Positions 15,344-24,230 of a DNA stretch of 64,000 nt are shown here, piece after piece. The stretch is from contig JALGZD010000091.1 of the NCBI GenBank assembly GCA_025782395.1, forward strand, positions 30,473 through 94,472. The letters run 5' to 3'. A program made the position numbers and the translations under genes. Position 1 is the stretch's first letter; each line of letters starts with the position of its first letter. This DNA comes from a bacterium. Its GTDB lineage: Bacteria; Joyebacterota; Joyebacteria; Joyebacterales; Joyebacteraceae. The notes below the pieces were generated by a model. The model saw only the letters and a program-made list of their open reading frames with translations. It ran no database searches and was not told the DNA's origin.

Positions 15344-17236
15344 ATGCGGCGAGGAGTGGCGATCTTCTTTATCCTGGCGCTCATCACCCTGGCGAGTGTC
15401 TGCAACGGCCAGGCTGAGGCCAAGAGCTACCACGTATCCGATGTGGACATAGACGTTACCGTCAGGCCGGACGGAAGCTTCGAGTTCCGCGAGGCGCGCA
15501 CCTTCAATTTCAGCGGCGATTTCACCTACGCTTTCTTCCAGGTCGAGAAGAAGTCATCCTCGGGGGATGACGTCGATATCACCGACGTCATGGTGGCGGA
15601 GAACGGTGTTGCATACACCCCGGGCTCTCCCAGGGTCCTTGATGATGAGCGGCCTCCAGGGACTTGCTACGTCTACTACGATTACAAGTCCCGCTATGCC
15701 TACGCCAAGTGGTTCTACCGTGCGAACGACGAACGGCGAACCTTCGATATCTCGTACACGGTTCACGATGCGGTCGTCGTCCACGACGACTTCGCCGTGC
15801 TCTACTGGAAGTTCGTGGGCGAGGACTGGGACATCCGGACAGATCGTGTCACGGGGCGCATCCACTTTCCACCCGGCGGCGACAAGGACCGTCTACGGGC
15901 GTGGCTTCACGCGAACCTGACAAGCGAGTACACGATCGAGGATGAAAGGACCGTCAGCTTCCGGGTCAACGACTTGAGACCGGGCAGATTCGTGGAACTC
16001 CGTATTCTCTTTCCGCCCGAGCTTGTTCCGAATGCGACCCGGCGGGAGCGGGGCCCGATATGGGATACGACCCTCAATGAAGAGAAGCTTCTCGTCGATG
16101 AGGCCAATCGCATCAGAGTCGAGGCACAGCAGTATGTGGCCGCTCGAGCGGCCCGGGCCCGGGCAGGGCTTTTCGCGGCTATCATCGTGTCCCTTCTCGC
16201 GCTGGGTGCGTGGACCGTCATTTTCCGGAAGTACGGGCGCGAACACAAGGTAGAGTTCGAAGGCGACTACTTCCGCGAGCTCCCGTCCGAGCGCCCGCCG
16301 GCCGAGGTCGGCTACCTCTACCATTCCGGCGAGGTCAACGCGGGTGACATGGTCGCGACTATTCTCGATCTGGCGAAGCGTGGGTACATCACGATCACTG
16401 AGACCGTCGAGGAAAAATACGGACCCCTCGATCTCCTGGGCGGCGGCAAGGACTACGTCCTCGAGTGGGTGAAGAAGGACATCTCAGCTCTGAATTCGTA
16501 CGAGTCGAACCTGGTGCTCTTCCTGTTCAGCGCGGCGTGCGTTGCCGGTGACAAGTTGTCGTTGAATGCCTTCAAGAAAGAGGCGCAGGCGCACTCGAGC
16601 AGATTCCAGAGCTGGTTCAGGAAGTGGAAGAAGCGCATCGTCAAGAGATCACAGGCCGAGGGAATTCTCGAACGCAAGAGCACGGTCATGTCATATGTCT
16701 GTGTCGCGATCGGTGGTGTCACTATACTGACGGGTTTCGCGATCGCAGCCATCGCGCAAACCCCATACGCGCTCATCTCGTTCATCTCCGGCTTCGCGAT
16801 CATGCTTCTCTCAATGCTCGTCAAACGCAGGTCGCTCGAGGCAGGACTGGAATTCAGGAAATGGCACGCGCTGCGGCGGTACCTTCTTCACTTCTCGACG
16901 CTGGATGAAATGCCTCCGCAGTCGCTCACGCTCTGGGAGCACTTCCTGGTCTACGCAACAACTCTCGGTGTCGCCAAGGAGGTTCTGAAGCAGCTCGAGC
17001 CGTTCCTTCCCAATATGGAGGACGCGGCCGGTCGGAGCTTCGCGCACGGATGGTACTATGGCGCCGCTGTGAGCAGCCTTGGGGACAGCATGGGTGGGAT
17101 TTCCGGCCTTACTGAGGGGCTCTCGAGCATGGTCTCGGTTGCAGGAAGCGCGATGAGCTCGGCGAGCGGAACCGGCGGAGGTGGGACCGGCGGTGGTGGC
17201 GGCGGCGGCGGTGGTGGTGGCGGCGGAGCCGGCTAG
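15344..17236 (+). CDS. DUF2207 membrane protein with Gly-rich tail
   Basis: The 630-residue protein has a signal peptide (first 27 residues) and an extracytoplasmic DUF2207 beta-sandwich region (about 30-240, with VRPDGSFEFREARTF). A membrane helix lies near 268-288, a cytoplasmic region follows, and two more helices lie near 450-490. The C-terminus is almost pure glycine for about 20 residues, encoded by GGN repeats at about 17179-17231, a common trait of DUF2207 proteins. Function is unknown. AGGAGG lies six bases before the ATG. It is 5 bp from the archease gene, so it begins the archease-rtcB-polX operon. Confidence 0.88.
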   Translation: MRRGVAIFFILALITLASVCNGQAEAKSYHVSDVDIDVTVRPDGSFEFREARTFNFSGDFTYAFFQVEKKSSSGDDVDITDVMVAENGVAYTPGSPRVLDDERPPGTCYVYYDYKSRYAYAKWFYRANDERRTFDISYTVHDAVVVHDDFAVLYWKFVGEDWDIRTDRVTGRIHFPPGGDKDRLRAWLHANLTSEYTIEDERTVSFRVNDLRPGRFVELRILFPPELVPNATRRERGPIWDTTLNEEKLLVDEANRIRVEAQQYVAARAARARAGLFAAIIVSLLALGAWTVIFRKYGREHKVEFEGDYFRELPSERPPAEVGYLYHSGEVNAGDMVATILDLAKRGYITITETVEEKYGPLDLLGGGKDYVLEWVKKDISALNSYESNLVLFLFSAACVAGDKLSLNAFKKEAQAHSSRFQSWFRKWKKRIVKRSQAEGILERKSTVMSYVCVAIGGVTILTGFAIAAIAQTPYALISFISGFAIMLLSMLVKRRSLEAGLEFRKWHALRRYLLHFSTLDEMPPQSLTLWEHFLVYATTLGVAKEVLKQLEPFLPNMEDAAGRSFAHGWYYGAAVSSLGDSMGGISGLTEGLSSMVSVAGSAMSSASGTGGGGTGGGGGGGGGGGGGAG

Positions 17237-17241
17237 CAGCT

Positions 17242-17676
17242 ATGGGAGAGCGCCCTCACTACACTGAGATAGATCACACGGCCGATGTGGGAGTGGAACT
17301 TCGTGCGCACGATCTGGTATCGGCGTTCGAGCGCGCCGGTGCGTGCATGTTCGACCTTATCTGCCCTCTCGACGAGATCGGCTCCGGGTGGTCGCGTCGG
17401 GTGACGGTGGAAGGAAGGTCAGGAGATCTCGAACACCTGATGATCAGATGGCTCTCCGAGCTGCTCTACCTGTTCACTTCAGAGCAGGTTCTTCTCTCCC
17501 GGTTTGAGATCGAGGAGCTCGACGTCGGTGGGCGCATCGTGGCGGTGGTCCATGGTGAGAAGATGGACGCGGCCCGCCACGCGGTGCGGGTCGAGATCAA
17601 AGCAGCCACCTATCATTCGCTTCGCGTCGATGAGACGCCGGAGGGTTGGGTGGTTCGCGTTATCTTCGATACGTGA
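17242..17676 (+). CDS. Archease
   Basis: Archease activates the RNA ligase RtcB by helping load GTP/GMP and allowing multiple turnover. The 144-residue protein matches family length. It has the N-terminal EIDHTADVGVELRA motif carrying metal-binding acidic residues, the HLMIRWLSELLYL helix, and the C-terminal RVIFDT with a conserved Asp. Its stop is 11 bp before rtcB, the usual pairing in bacteria and archaea. Confidence 0.95.
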   Translation: MGERPHYTEIDHTADVGVELRAHDLVSAFERAGACMFDLICPLDEIGSGWSRRVTVEGRSGDLEHLMIRWLSELLYLFTSEQVLLSRFEIEELDVGGRIVAVVHGEKMDAARHAVRVEIKAATYHSLRVDETPEGWVVRVIFDT

Positions 17677-17687
17677 TTGGAGCGGGC

Positions 17688-19175
17688 ATGTCTTCCGGTA
17701 GCAGGGACAAAAGCAAGAGCCGTTCGACCTCGCGCGGCGATCTGACGGAGGTCGCCGACTGCGTGTGGGAGATAGCTCGAGCGGGAGGAATGCGCGTTCC
17801 GGGACGCATCTACGCGGACGAGAAGCTCCTGCCGCAGATCTTGAGCGACAAAGGCCTCGAGCAGGTCGTCAACGTCGCGCATCTTCCCGGCGTGGTCCGT
17901 TACTCTCTCGCGATGCCCGATATCCACTGGGGCTACGGTTTTCCCATAGGCGGTGTCGCGGCCACCGATCCATCCGAGGGCGGTGTCGTGTCGCCGGGTG
18001 GTGTCGGTTACGACATCAATTGCGGGGTCCGACTTGTGGCGAGCACGATGCGGCGAGAGGATGTTGAGGGTCACATTCCCGAACTCGTCAGTGCGCTCTT
18101 TCGCGATGTGCCGTGTGGTCTCGGTTCCAGCGGAGCCATCGGGAGGCTTTCCCAAAGGGATGTTCGTGACGTGATGGCCGAGGGCGCCCGGTGGGCGGTG
18201 ACACGGGGCTACGGTACAGAGACCGATCTGGACCACACCGAAGGGGGCGGCTGTCTTTCTTCGGCCGATCCGTCGATGGTCGGCAAGCGCGCAGTCGAGC
18301 GCGGGCGGTCACAGGTGGGGACGCTGGGGTCCGGCAATCATTTCATGGAGATAGGTTTCGTCGACGAAGTCTACGACGAGGCGCGGGCGAGTACCTTCGG
18401 GCTCGCGCTTGGCAGAGTGACCTTGATGATTCACTCGGGGTCACGCGGACTCGGGTATCAGGTCTGCGACGACTACCTCAATGTGATGCAGGACGCGGTT
18501 CGGAAGTACGGGATCGATCTTCCGGATCGTCAGCTCGCGTGCGCTCCGGTCGAGTCGCCGGAGGGCAAGCGCTATCTCTCGGCCATGGCCTGCGCCGCCA
18601 ACTACGCGTGGGCGAATCGACAGGTGATGATGGTCCTCGCGAAGCGGTCGATCGGGAGAGTGATGAAAGCGAGCGAGGCGGAGTTGGGGCTGAGGCTTGT
18701 CTATGACGTCTGCCACAACATCGCCAAGATGGAACGTCACAAAGTGAGCGACCGGGAAGAGCTCCTCTGCGTCCACCGGAAGGGAGCGACGAGAGCATTT
18801 CCGGGCGACCACGATGAGGTGCCGGACTGCTACCGGTCGGCGGGGCAGCCGGTACTCATTCCGGGAGACATGGGAACCCACTCGTTTGTCTCCGCCGGAA
18901 CCCACACCGCGCTGGATGAGACCTTCGGCAGCTGCTGTCACGGAGCGGGCCGGGTGATGTCGAGGACCAAAGCCAGGAAGGCGGCGCACGGCAGGAACCT
19001 CGCCGACGAGCTCAGACGGATGGGCGTCTACGTGACGGCCGATGGTAAGGCAACGCTTGCCGAGGAGATGCCGTCGGCGTACAAGAACGTCTCCGACGTC
19101 GTCGATGTCATGGACCGGACCGGCATCGCGCGGAAAGTCGTCCGACTGAAGCCCCTGGGTGTTGTCAAAGGTTAA
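17688..19175 (+). CDS. rtcB: RNA-splicing ligase RtcB
   Basis: RtcB joins 2',3'-cyclic phosphate or 3'-phosphate RNA ends to 5'-OH ends using GTP and Mn2+, for RNA repair or tRNA splicing. Visible hallmarks are the metal-binding C112 in GYDINCGVRL, GSGNHFMEIG, HSGSRGLGYQ, GDMGTHSF, and the guanylylated histidine H418 in CCHGAGR. The ATG at 17688 gives 495 residues, close to the usual 480; an in-frame GTG at 17646 would overlap archease. A 6-bp gap to polX suggests a shared nucleic-acid repair transcript. Confidence 0.96.
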   Translation: MSSGSRDKSKSRSTSRGDLTEVADCVWEIARAGGMRVPGRIYADEKLLPQILSDKGLEQVVNVAHLPGVVRYSLAMPDIHWGYGFPIGGVAATDPSEGGVVSPGGVGYDINCGVRLVASTMRREDVEGHIPELVSALFRDVPCGLGSSGAIGRLSQRDVRDVMAEGARWAVTRGYGTETDLDHTEGGGCLSSADPSMVGKRAVERGRSQVGTLGSGNHFMEIGFVDEVYDEARASTFGLALGRVTLMIHSGSRGLGYQVCDDYLNVMQDAVRKYGIDLPDRQLACAPVESPEGKRYLSAMACAANYAWANRQVMMVLAKRSIGRVMKASEAELGLRLVYDVCHNIAKMERHKVSDREELLCVHRKGATRAFPGDHDEVPDCYRSAGQPVLIPGDMGTHSFVSAGTHTALDETFGSCCHGAGRVMSRTKARKAAHGRNLADELRRMGVYVTADGKATLAEEMPSAYKNVSDVVDVMDRTGIARKVVRLKPLGVVKG

Positions 19176-19181
19176 GTCCTG

Positions 19182-20888
19182 ATGAAGAACCGCGAGATCG
19201 CACATCTCTTCGAATCACTCGCAAACATCCTGGAGATCCAGGGCGCGAATCAGTTCCGCGTGAATGCGTATCGCCGCGTGGCCCGTGCTCTGGAGGAGCT
19301 CACGGTCGACGTGGCCGGCCTCGTCGAATCCGGTGAGATCACGGAGATCTCCGGCATCGGCAAGGGCACGGCGGCGGCAATCTCCGAGTTCCTCGAGACT
19401 GGAACGATCGAGGGCTACGAGGAGGCGAAGGCGAAGATCCCTAAAGGGCTTCTGGAGCTTCTCGCCATATCCGGTCTCGGTCCCAAGACGGTCGGTCGAG
19501 TCTGGCGCGAGCTGAACATCCGGTCCCTGAAAGAACTCAAGCGAAGACTTCACAGCGAGAAGCTGCTGGCGCTCCCCGGTATGGGGGAGAAGAAGATCGA
19601 GAGAATTCAAGCGGGGATCCGCGCGTACGAGTCCGGTGCAGGGCGGATGCTTCTCGGTACTGCGATTTCGCTCGCTGAGATGGTGAAAGCCGAGATGCAG
19701 AAGGTCCCCGGTGTGACCGAGGTCAGCGTGGCCGGCTCAATGCGGCGCTGGAAGGAGACCATTGGGGATGTCGACGTCCTTGTCACAGGAGGAAGCCCGG
19801 AGGCAGCTATCGACGCCTTCACTTCAATGCCTGGTGTGAAGGAAGTGCTGGCGTCGGGATCGACCAAGGCGAGCGTCAGAATCGAGGAGGCGTTTCAGGT
19901 CGACGTCCGCGTTGTGTCGAAGAGCGAATGGGGAGCCGCCCTCATGTACTTCACCGGCTCAAAGGAGCACAACGTCCGGTTGCGGGCCCTCGCAAGGGAA
20001 CGGGGTCTCAGGCTCAACGAGTATGGTCTCTTCAAGGGCGACGGGAAGCTGTCCTCACGCACCGAGAGAGCCGTCTACCGCAAGCTTGGGATGGCGTGGG
20101 TGCCTCCCGAGCTCCGGGAGGACCGCGGTGAGGTCGAGGCGTCCCTCGAGGGAAGGCTGCCGCGTCTCGTCGAGATGGAGGACATCCGAGGGGACTTGCA
20201 CATGCACTCCGTGTGGAGCGATGGGGGCTCGACGATCGAAGAGGTGGCCCGGGCGGCAAAGGCGCGAGGGTACGAGTACATCGTTGTCAGCGACCACTCG
20301 AGATCGCTCAGAATAGCCAACGGTCTGTCGATCGAGAAGCTGGAGCAGCAAGCTGAGGAGATCGACGATGTCAACCGCCGGGTCAGAGGCATTAAGGTTC
20401 TCAAAGGAACTGAGGCCGACATCCTTTCGGATGGATCGGTGGACTATCCTGACGAGGTCCTCGAACGACTGGACGTTGTTGTCGCATCGATCCACTCAGG
20501 TTTTCAGCAGCCAAGTGACAGAATCACTGGTCGGATCATCACGGCGATGAAGAACCCGCACGTTGACATCATCGGGCACCCTACCGGGCGGGTGATCGGC
20601 CGACGGGAGGCCTACGGTGTCGACATGGAGCGGGTGATGGAGGCCGCAGCGGAGACCGGGACCGCTCTTGAGATCAACTGCCACGACGAGCGCATCGACC
20701 TGAACGACGTGCACGCCAGGCAAGCAGCCGAGATGGGGGTGAAGCTTTCGCTAGGCACGGATTCGCACGATGTCAGCCAGATGTGGGAGATCGTCATAGG
20801 CGTCCATACTGCCCGGAGAGGCTGGCTCGGTCCTGAATCGCTCCTCAACACTCTTACCCTTGAGGCCCTGCTATCGGTGTTTTCCTGA
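19182..20888 (+). CDS. polX: DNA polymerase X family protein with PHP domain
   Basis: Bacterial PolX fills short gaps in base-excision repair and carries a PHP nuclease domain. The order is an N-terminal 8-kDa-like domain with helix-hairpin-helix motifs (GIGKGTAAAI, SGLGPKTVGRV, PGMGEKKIERI), then the nucleotidyltransferase core (GSMRRWKETIGDVDVLV, near 185; third acid in FQVDVRVV). The PHP domain starts near residue 338 with DLHMHSVWSDG and continues with VSDHSRSL, ASIHSGF and IGHPTGR. Length (568 aa) matches the family (about 570). All metal ligands appear intact, so both activities are expected. Confidence 0.95.
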   Translation: MKNREIAHLFESLANILEIQGANQFRVNAYRRVARALEELTVDVAGLVESGEITEISGIGKGTAAAISEFLETGTIEGYEEAKAKIPKGLLELLAISGLGPKTVGRVWRELNIRSLKELKRRLHSEKLLALPGMGEKKIERIQAGIRAYESGAGRMLLGTAISLAEMVKAEMQKVPGVTEVSVAGSMRRWKETIGDVDVLVTGGSPEAAIDAFTSMPGVKEVLASGSTKASVRIEEAFQVDVRVVSKSEWGAALMYFTGSKEHNVRLRALARERGLRLNEYGLFKGDGKLSSRTERAVYRKLGMAWVPPELREDRGEVEASLEGRLPRLVEMEDIRGDLHMHSVWSDGGSTIEEVARAAKARGYEYIVVSDHSRSLRIANGLSIEKLEQQAEEIDDVNRRVRGIKVLKGTEADILSDGSVDYPDEVLERLDVVVASIHSGFQQPSDRITGRIITAMKNPHVDIIGHPTGRVIGRREAYGVDMERVMEAAAETGTALEINCHDERIDLNDVHARQAAEMGVKLSLGTDSHDVSQMWEIVIGVHTARRGWLGPESLLNTLTLEALLSVFS

Positions 20889-21053
20889 TGCGTGGACGCT
20901 GCAGAGGGGGGCTGACCGGCTCCTAATCGTACAAGGGTCCCCGCCAGGCAGGATTCTTGCAATACACCTAACGATTGTGGTATGGTGAACAATGTGTCAA
21001 GAGTCGCTCAACGCGTGTTCCTTATCTGGAGAAGGAGTGCATGGTGATGATAA

Positions 21054-21082
21054 TTGACACGTCGTGGTATCTGTGCTATTCT
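21054..21082 (+). promoter_or_regulatory. Sigma-70 promoter for secreted orphan
   Basis: TTGACA (21054-21059), a 17-bp spacer and TATTCT (21077-21082) form a near-consensus promoter. The start site would be about 21089, 48 nt before the ATG at 21137. Confidence 0.8.
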
Positions 21083-21136
21083 TAGAGTAGTGAGAGACAC
21101 GGCCAGACATAATCGTCCCCAACCCAGAGGTGTATC

Positions 21137-21766
21137 ATGAAGAAGCTCCGGCGATTGATTATTGGAGGCACCGTGCTTCTGCTCGGTGCAGGGCTAACGG
21201 TGCCGGCGCTTGCCGCGGTCAGCTGTGGCGCCGTCGGTGAGGTCTATGAGACGAATGAGGGAACCTACACGTATACGATGATGCTGACCTGGGATTTCGG
21301 GGGCGCGGCGACGCCCGACCGGATCGGTCTCAGTATCGAGCACCTGATGGGCTGCGACTTCTACGATCCTCAGAATCCCGTGCAGCAGGACTACATCATC
21401 GTTCACGACGGCTACTCGCAGGCTGACGGCGAGTGCTACGATACCTCAGGTGAGCCGGTGGATGACATAGTGTGGGTGGGGGGGCTTGCCATGGATGACC
21501 CGGACTGCTGGATGCCGGTACTGCACCTGTATTGGGAGAACACCGGTTCGACCATCGACTGCATTCCGATGACGAGCGACTCCGGCACTTTCTCGTTCAC
21601 TTCGTACGGCACTCCAATTGACTCGCAGGTCTACTACGGGGCGATCGTCATCAAGGCAGGCGAGTACTGCATCGTATGCGACTATGAAGGGCCTCTTCCC
21701 GACTGCAACAACTGGGCGCCGATCGAGGAGCGTCACTGGGGTCTGATCAAGTCGCTGTACAAGTAG
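21137..21766 (+). CDS. Secreted protein of unknown function
   Basis: The 209-residue product has a clear Sec signal peptide (MKKLRRLIIGG..., cleavage near ALAA at residue 27-29). The mature part is acidic and contains seven or more cysteines (for example CIVCDYEGPLPDC), so disulfides are likely. It has aromatic beta-rich segments and no recognised catalytic motif. It is flanked by its own sigma-70 promoter and a strong terminator, so it is monocistronic and probably abundant. No family could be assigned. Confidence 0.8.
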   Translation: MKKLRRLIIGGTVLLLGAGLTVPALAAVSCGAVGEVYETNEGTYTYTMMLTWDFGGAATPDRIGLSIEHLMGCDFYDPQNPVQQDYIIVHDGYSQADGECYDTSGEPVDDIVWVGGLAMDDPDCWMPVLHLYWENTGSTIDCIPMTSDSGTFSFTSYGTPIDSQVYYGAIVIKAGEYCIVCDYEGPLPDCNNWAPIEERHWGLIKSLYK

Positions 21767-21798
21767 CTCGGACGTGTACCGAGAACCGATCTTGAAAG

Positions 21799-21835
21799 AA
21801 GGGATGTCCCGGCGCCGGGGCATCCCTTCATCTTG
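21799..21835. terminator. Bidirectional terminator between convergent genes
   Basis: AAGGGATGTCCCGG and CCGGGGCATCCCTT form a long stem with a small loop, flanked by TCATCTTGTT on one side and GAAAGAAG on the other. It can end both the secreted-protein transcript and the htpX transcript coming from the right. Confidence 0.85.
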
Positions 21836-21860
21836 TTATGCCTGTGGTGCGAGCGTGCGC

Positions 21861-22751
21861 CTACATCTCCCTGAGCAACGCAACCCTCTGTTCCATCGGA
21901 GGGTGGGTTGAGAAGAGCTTGTTGAACGCGCCCCTCTGTCCCTTGAGAGGGTTGGAGATGTAGAGGTGGGCGGTCGCCTTGTTCGCAACCTCCAGCGGCT
22001 CCCGGTCGGACGCTATCTTCTCGAGTGCGCTCGCCAGCCCTTCCGGGTAGCGCGTCAGAAGCGCGCCGTTCGCGTCGGCCAGAAACTCGCGTCTTCTCGA
22101 TATGGCGAGCTTGATGAGCTGAGCGATGAGTGGTGAGAGAATCGCGAGCACGAGCGCTACAATGAGAAGGACCACTCCCACCTGACCTCCGCCCGACGAG
22201 CTCCTTTTCCTGCGTCCACCCCACAAGAAGCTCCTCAGCATCCAGTCGCTCACGAGCGCGACGGTGCCGACCATGACAACGGTGAGTGTCATGAGGAGGG
22301 TGTCGTAGTTCGCGATGTGAGACATCTCGTGGCCGATGACGCCCTCAAGTTCGAGACGGTTGAGCTTCTGCAGAAGCCCCGTCGTCACGGCTATCGCGGC
22401 ATGCTCGGGGTTGCGTCCGGTGGCGAACGCATTCGGGGCTGTGTCGTCTATGATGTAAAGCTTCGGGGTCGGTATTCCGGCGGCGATGGCGAGTCCCTCT
22501 ACCGAGTGGTAGAGATGAGGATGGTCTTCCTTCTCAGCCTGCTTCGCCCGGCTGATGGCGAGAATCATCCTGTCGCTGTTGTAGTAGCTGCCCCATGCGG
22601 CACCGCCTGCGATGACGGCGGCCAGTACCGGCGCTGCGGGACCCCAGACGGTTGTCCTGCCGAAAAGCCAGCCGAGGAACACTACAAAGACGACGAACAA
22701 CCCGACCAGAAAGCCCGACTTCACCTTGTTGCTGCTTATCTGCTCCCACAT
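21861..22751 (-). CDS. htpX: HtpX-family M48 membrane metalloprotease
   Basis: HtpX is an inner-membrane zinc protease that degrades damaged membrane proteins. The 296-residue protein has two N-terminal helices (about 12-32 and 38-56), the zinc motif HEMSH (H141, E142, H145), and the third ligand E222 in REFLADANGA. Two further hydrophobic segments (about 150-170 and 190-215) and the C-terminal THPPMEQRV motif follow. It is the last gene of a minus-strand unit with lemA and a 57-residue membrane protein, the common lemA-htpX pairing. Confidence 0.95.
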   Translation of the reverse strand: MWEQISSNKVKSGFLVGLFVVFVVFLGWLFGRTTVWGPAAPVLAAVIAGGAAWGSYYNSDRMILAISRAKQAEKEDHPHLYHSVEGLAIAAGIPTPKLYIIDDTAPNAFATGRNPEHAAIAVTTGLLQKLNRLELEGVIGHEMSHIANYDTLLMTLTVVMVGTVALVSDWMLRSFLWGGRRKRSSSGGGQVGVVLLIVALVLAILSPLIAQLIKLAISRRREFLADANGALLTRYPEGLASALEKIASDREPLEVANKATAHLYISNPLKGQRGAFNKLFSTHPPMEQRVALLREM

Positions 22752-22865
22752 CTTTTGTTACTCCACCAAGGGCGGCTCCCTCACCGAGGCAACCGCCCTT
22801 GTTGCTGGAACCTCCGGAATGCGCAGTCTTGAAGGTGCCGGCTGCAAGGCACCCTGGTCATTTCC

Positions 22866-23039
22866 CTACCAGAGGGGGAAGAGCGTCGTGATGCACGCAA
22901 GTACCAGGAGCACTGCAGGAATGACCAGATTGGGCGGGCTGCCGCCCGCGACCAGCCTCTTCCTTCCCCAGAAGAGCGCAAGTCCGGCGAAAAGGTAGAC
23001 GATCGCAAGAACTACCTTCACAACGGCGAAGAGCGCCAT
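22866..23039 (-). CDS. 57-aa two-helix membrane protein
   Basis: Reading the minus strand, an ATG preceded by GGAGGT opens a 57-codon frame ending in TAG. The product has two hydrophobic helices (about 3-22, FAVVKVVLAIVYLFAGLALF, and 37-56) joined by a basic loop GRKRLVAGG, and ends LFPLW. It sits 33 bp after lemA and 114 bp before htpX on the same strand. It has no recognised family. The strong ribosome-binding site, the operon position and the clean helix-loop-helix pattern support a real gene, perhaps a cofactor of the LemA/HtpX system. Confidence 0.7.
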   Translation of the reverse strand: MALFAVVKVVLAIVYLFAGLALFWGRKRLVAGGSPPNLVIPAVLLVLACITTLFPLW

Positions 23040-23072
23040 GCGGACCTCCGTATTGCTGAAAGGGTACCCGAC

Positions 23073-23615
23073 CTAGAACTTGACCTCAACAGGTCCCTTC
23101 TCTGCTTCCTCGATCTCGAAGTACTCCCGCTCCTTGAAGTTGAACATGCCGGCGATGACGTTCGATGGGAACATCTCGCGCTTGTTGTCGTATTTCAGGA
23201 CCGTGTCATTGTAGAATTGCCTCGAGTACAGAATCTTGCTCTCGACTCCGGAGAGCTCCTCCTGGAGCATCATGAAGTTCTGGTTGGCCTTGAGCTCCGG
23301 GTACGCCTCCGCGACGGCGAACAGGGTTTTGAGAGCTCCGGTCAGCATGTTGTTCGCCTCGGCGTTGGCGCCGACCGTCTTCGCGTTCTGGAGCGCCGAG
23401 CGGGCCTCGGTCACCTTCTGGAAGACGTCTTTCTCGTGGCCGGCATAGCCCTTGACGGTCTCCACGAGATTCGGGATGAGGTCCACGCGCCGCTTGAGCT
23501 GCACATCGATCTGGGACCAGGCGTTCTCAATCCGGTTCCGAAACTGGATCAGCGAGTTGTATGTGATGACGACCCAGGCGACAATGATGACGATCAGAGC
23601 GAGAATAATAATCAT
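23073..23615 (-). CDS. lemA: LemA family protein
   Basis: LemA proteins are single-span membrane proteins with a helical-bundle domain, often linked to HtpX or to phospholipid and envelope homeostasis. The 180-residue protein starts [16 protein letters not shown], giving the N-terminal anchor, followed by the family motif [20 protein letters not shown] and [19 protein letters not shown]. It ends in [15 protein letters not shown]. The ATG at 23615 follows GAAGGGAG; longer in-frame forms add about 40 residues absent from the family. Confidence 0.94.
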   Translation of the reverse strand: MIIILALIVIIVAWVVITYNSLIQFRNRIENAWSQIDVQLKRRVDLIPNLVETVKGYAGHEKDVFQKVTEARSALQNAKTVGANAEANNMLTGALKTLFAVAEAYPELKANQNFMMLQEELSGVESKILYSRQFYNDTVLKYDNKREMFPSNVIAGMFNFKEREYFEIEEAEKGPVEVKF

Positions 23616-23663
23616 GGATATCTCCCTTCGGAACTGCTGCTTCCAAACGTAGCTGTAGAGCCA

Positions 23664-23693
23664 CTTATAGCTGCTGGAGCGCCCGTGCGTCAA
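23664..23693 (-). promoter_or_regulatory. Sigma-70 promoter for lemA operon
   Basis: On the minus strand TTGACG and TATAAG are separated by 18 bp. The start site would fall about 40 nt before the lemA ATG. Confidence 0.6.
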
Positions 23694-23716
23694 GGGGTTA
23701 CGGAGAGGTTGCATCA

Positions 23717-23745
23717 TTGACAGTTGCTCGCCCATCTCTTACGAT
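23717..23745 (+). promoter_or_regulatory. Sigma-70 promoter for the yjbQ gene
   Basis: TTGACA, a 17-bp spacer and TACGAT lie about 50 bp before the YjbQ start. It is back to back with the lemA promoter, whose -35 box lies 24 bp away. Confidence 0.7.
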
Positions 23746-23792
23746 GCCGTTTGGTCGGTCGCGATGCACGGATGATGGCCTGCCGGCCGCGA

Positions 23793-24200
23793 ATGGAGAG
23801 CACGGTGATCAAGAGTTTCTCACTACGAACACCGAAGCGCACATGCCTCATCGACATCACGGGCGATGTCGCTGACGCTGTCCGCGATCTCGGTGTCGCC
23901 GACGGCACCGTCACCGTGTACACACCACACACCACCGCCGCCGTGACTATCAATGAGAGCGCCGATCCGGACGTGGCGCGGGACATCGATCTTACTCTCC
24001 GCAAGTTGATTCCACACGCGGGCGACTATCGTCATACCGAGGGAAACTCGGATGCTCACATCAAGTCATCGCTTCTTGGATGTTCAGAAACCGTGTTGAT
24101 TTCTGACGGGAAGCTTGTGCTGGGTACGTGGCAGGGTGTATTCTTCTGTGAATTCGATGGACCGAGAATGCGAAAAGTATTCGTGGCAAGCTCGGGCTGA
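23793..24200 (+). CDS. YjbQ/UPF0047 family protein
   Basis: The 135-residue protein matches the UPF0047 family. Conserved HTTAAVTINESADP, a second histidine region (HAGDYRHTEGNSDAHIKSS) and the terminal GTWQGVFFCEFDGPR are all present. Members have weak thiamine-phosphate synthase activity in E. coli, but their true role is unsettled. The ATG at 23793 gives the normal length. The next gene starts 30 bp later and is probably in the same transcript. Confidence 0.92.
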   Translation: MESTVIKSFSLRTPKRTCLIDITGDVADAVRDLGVADGTVTVYTPHTTAAVTINESADPDVARDIDLTLRKLIPHAGDYRHTEGNSDAHIKSSLLGCSETVLISDGKLVLGTWQGVFFCEFDGPRMRKVFVASSG

Positions 24201-24230
24201 TTGTCGAAGTCGAGAACAGGGAGGTCCACA

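Noticed and set aside
21041..21085. A 14-codon frame (ATGGTGATGATAATT...) with a GAAGGAG site
   Set aside because: It overlaps the -35 and -10 boxes of the promoter at 21054-21082 and would not be on the transcript of the downstream gene.
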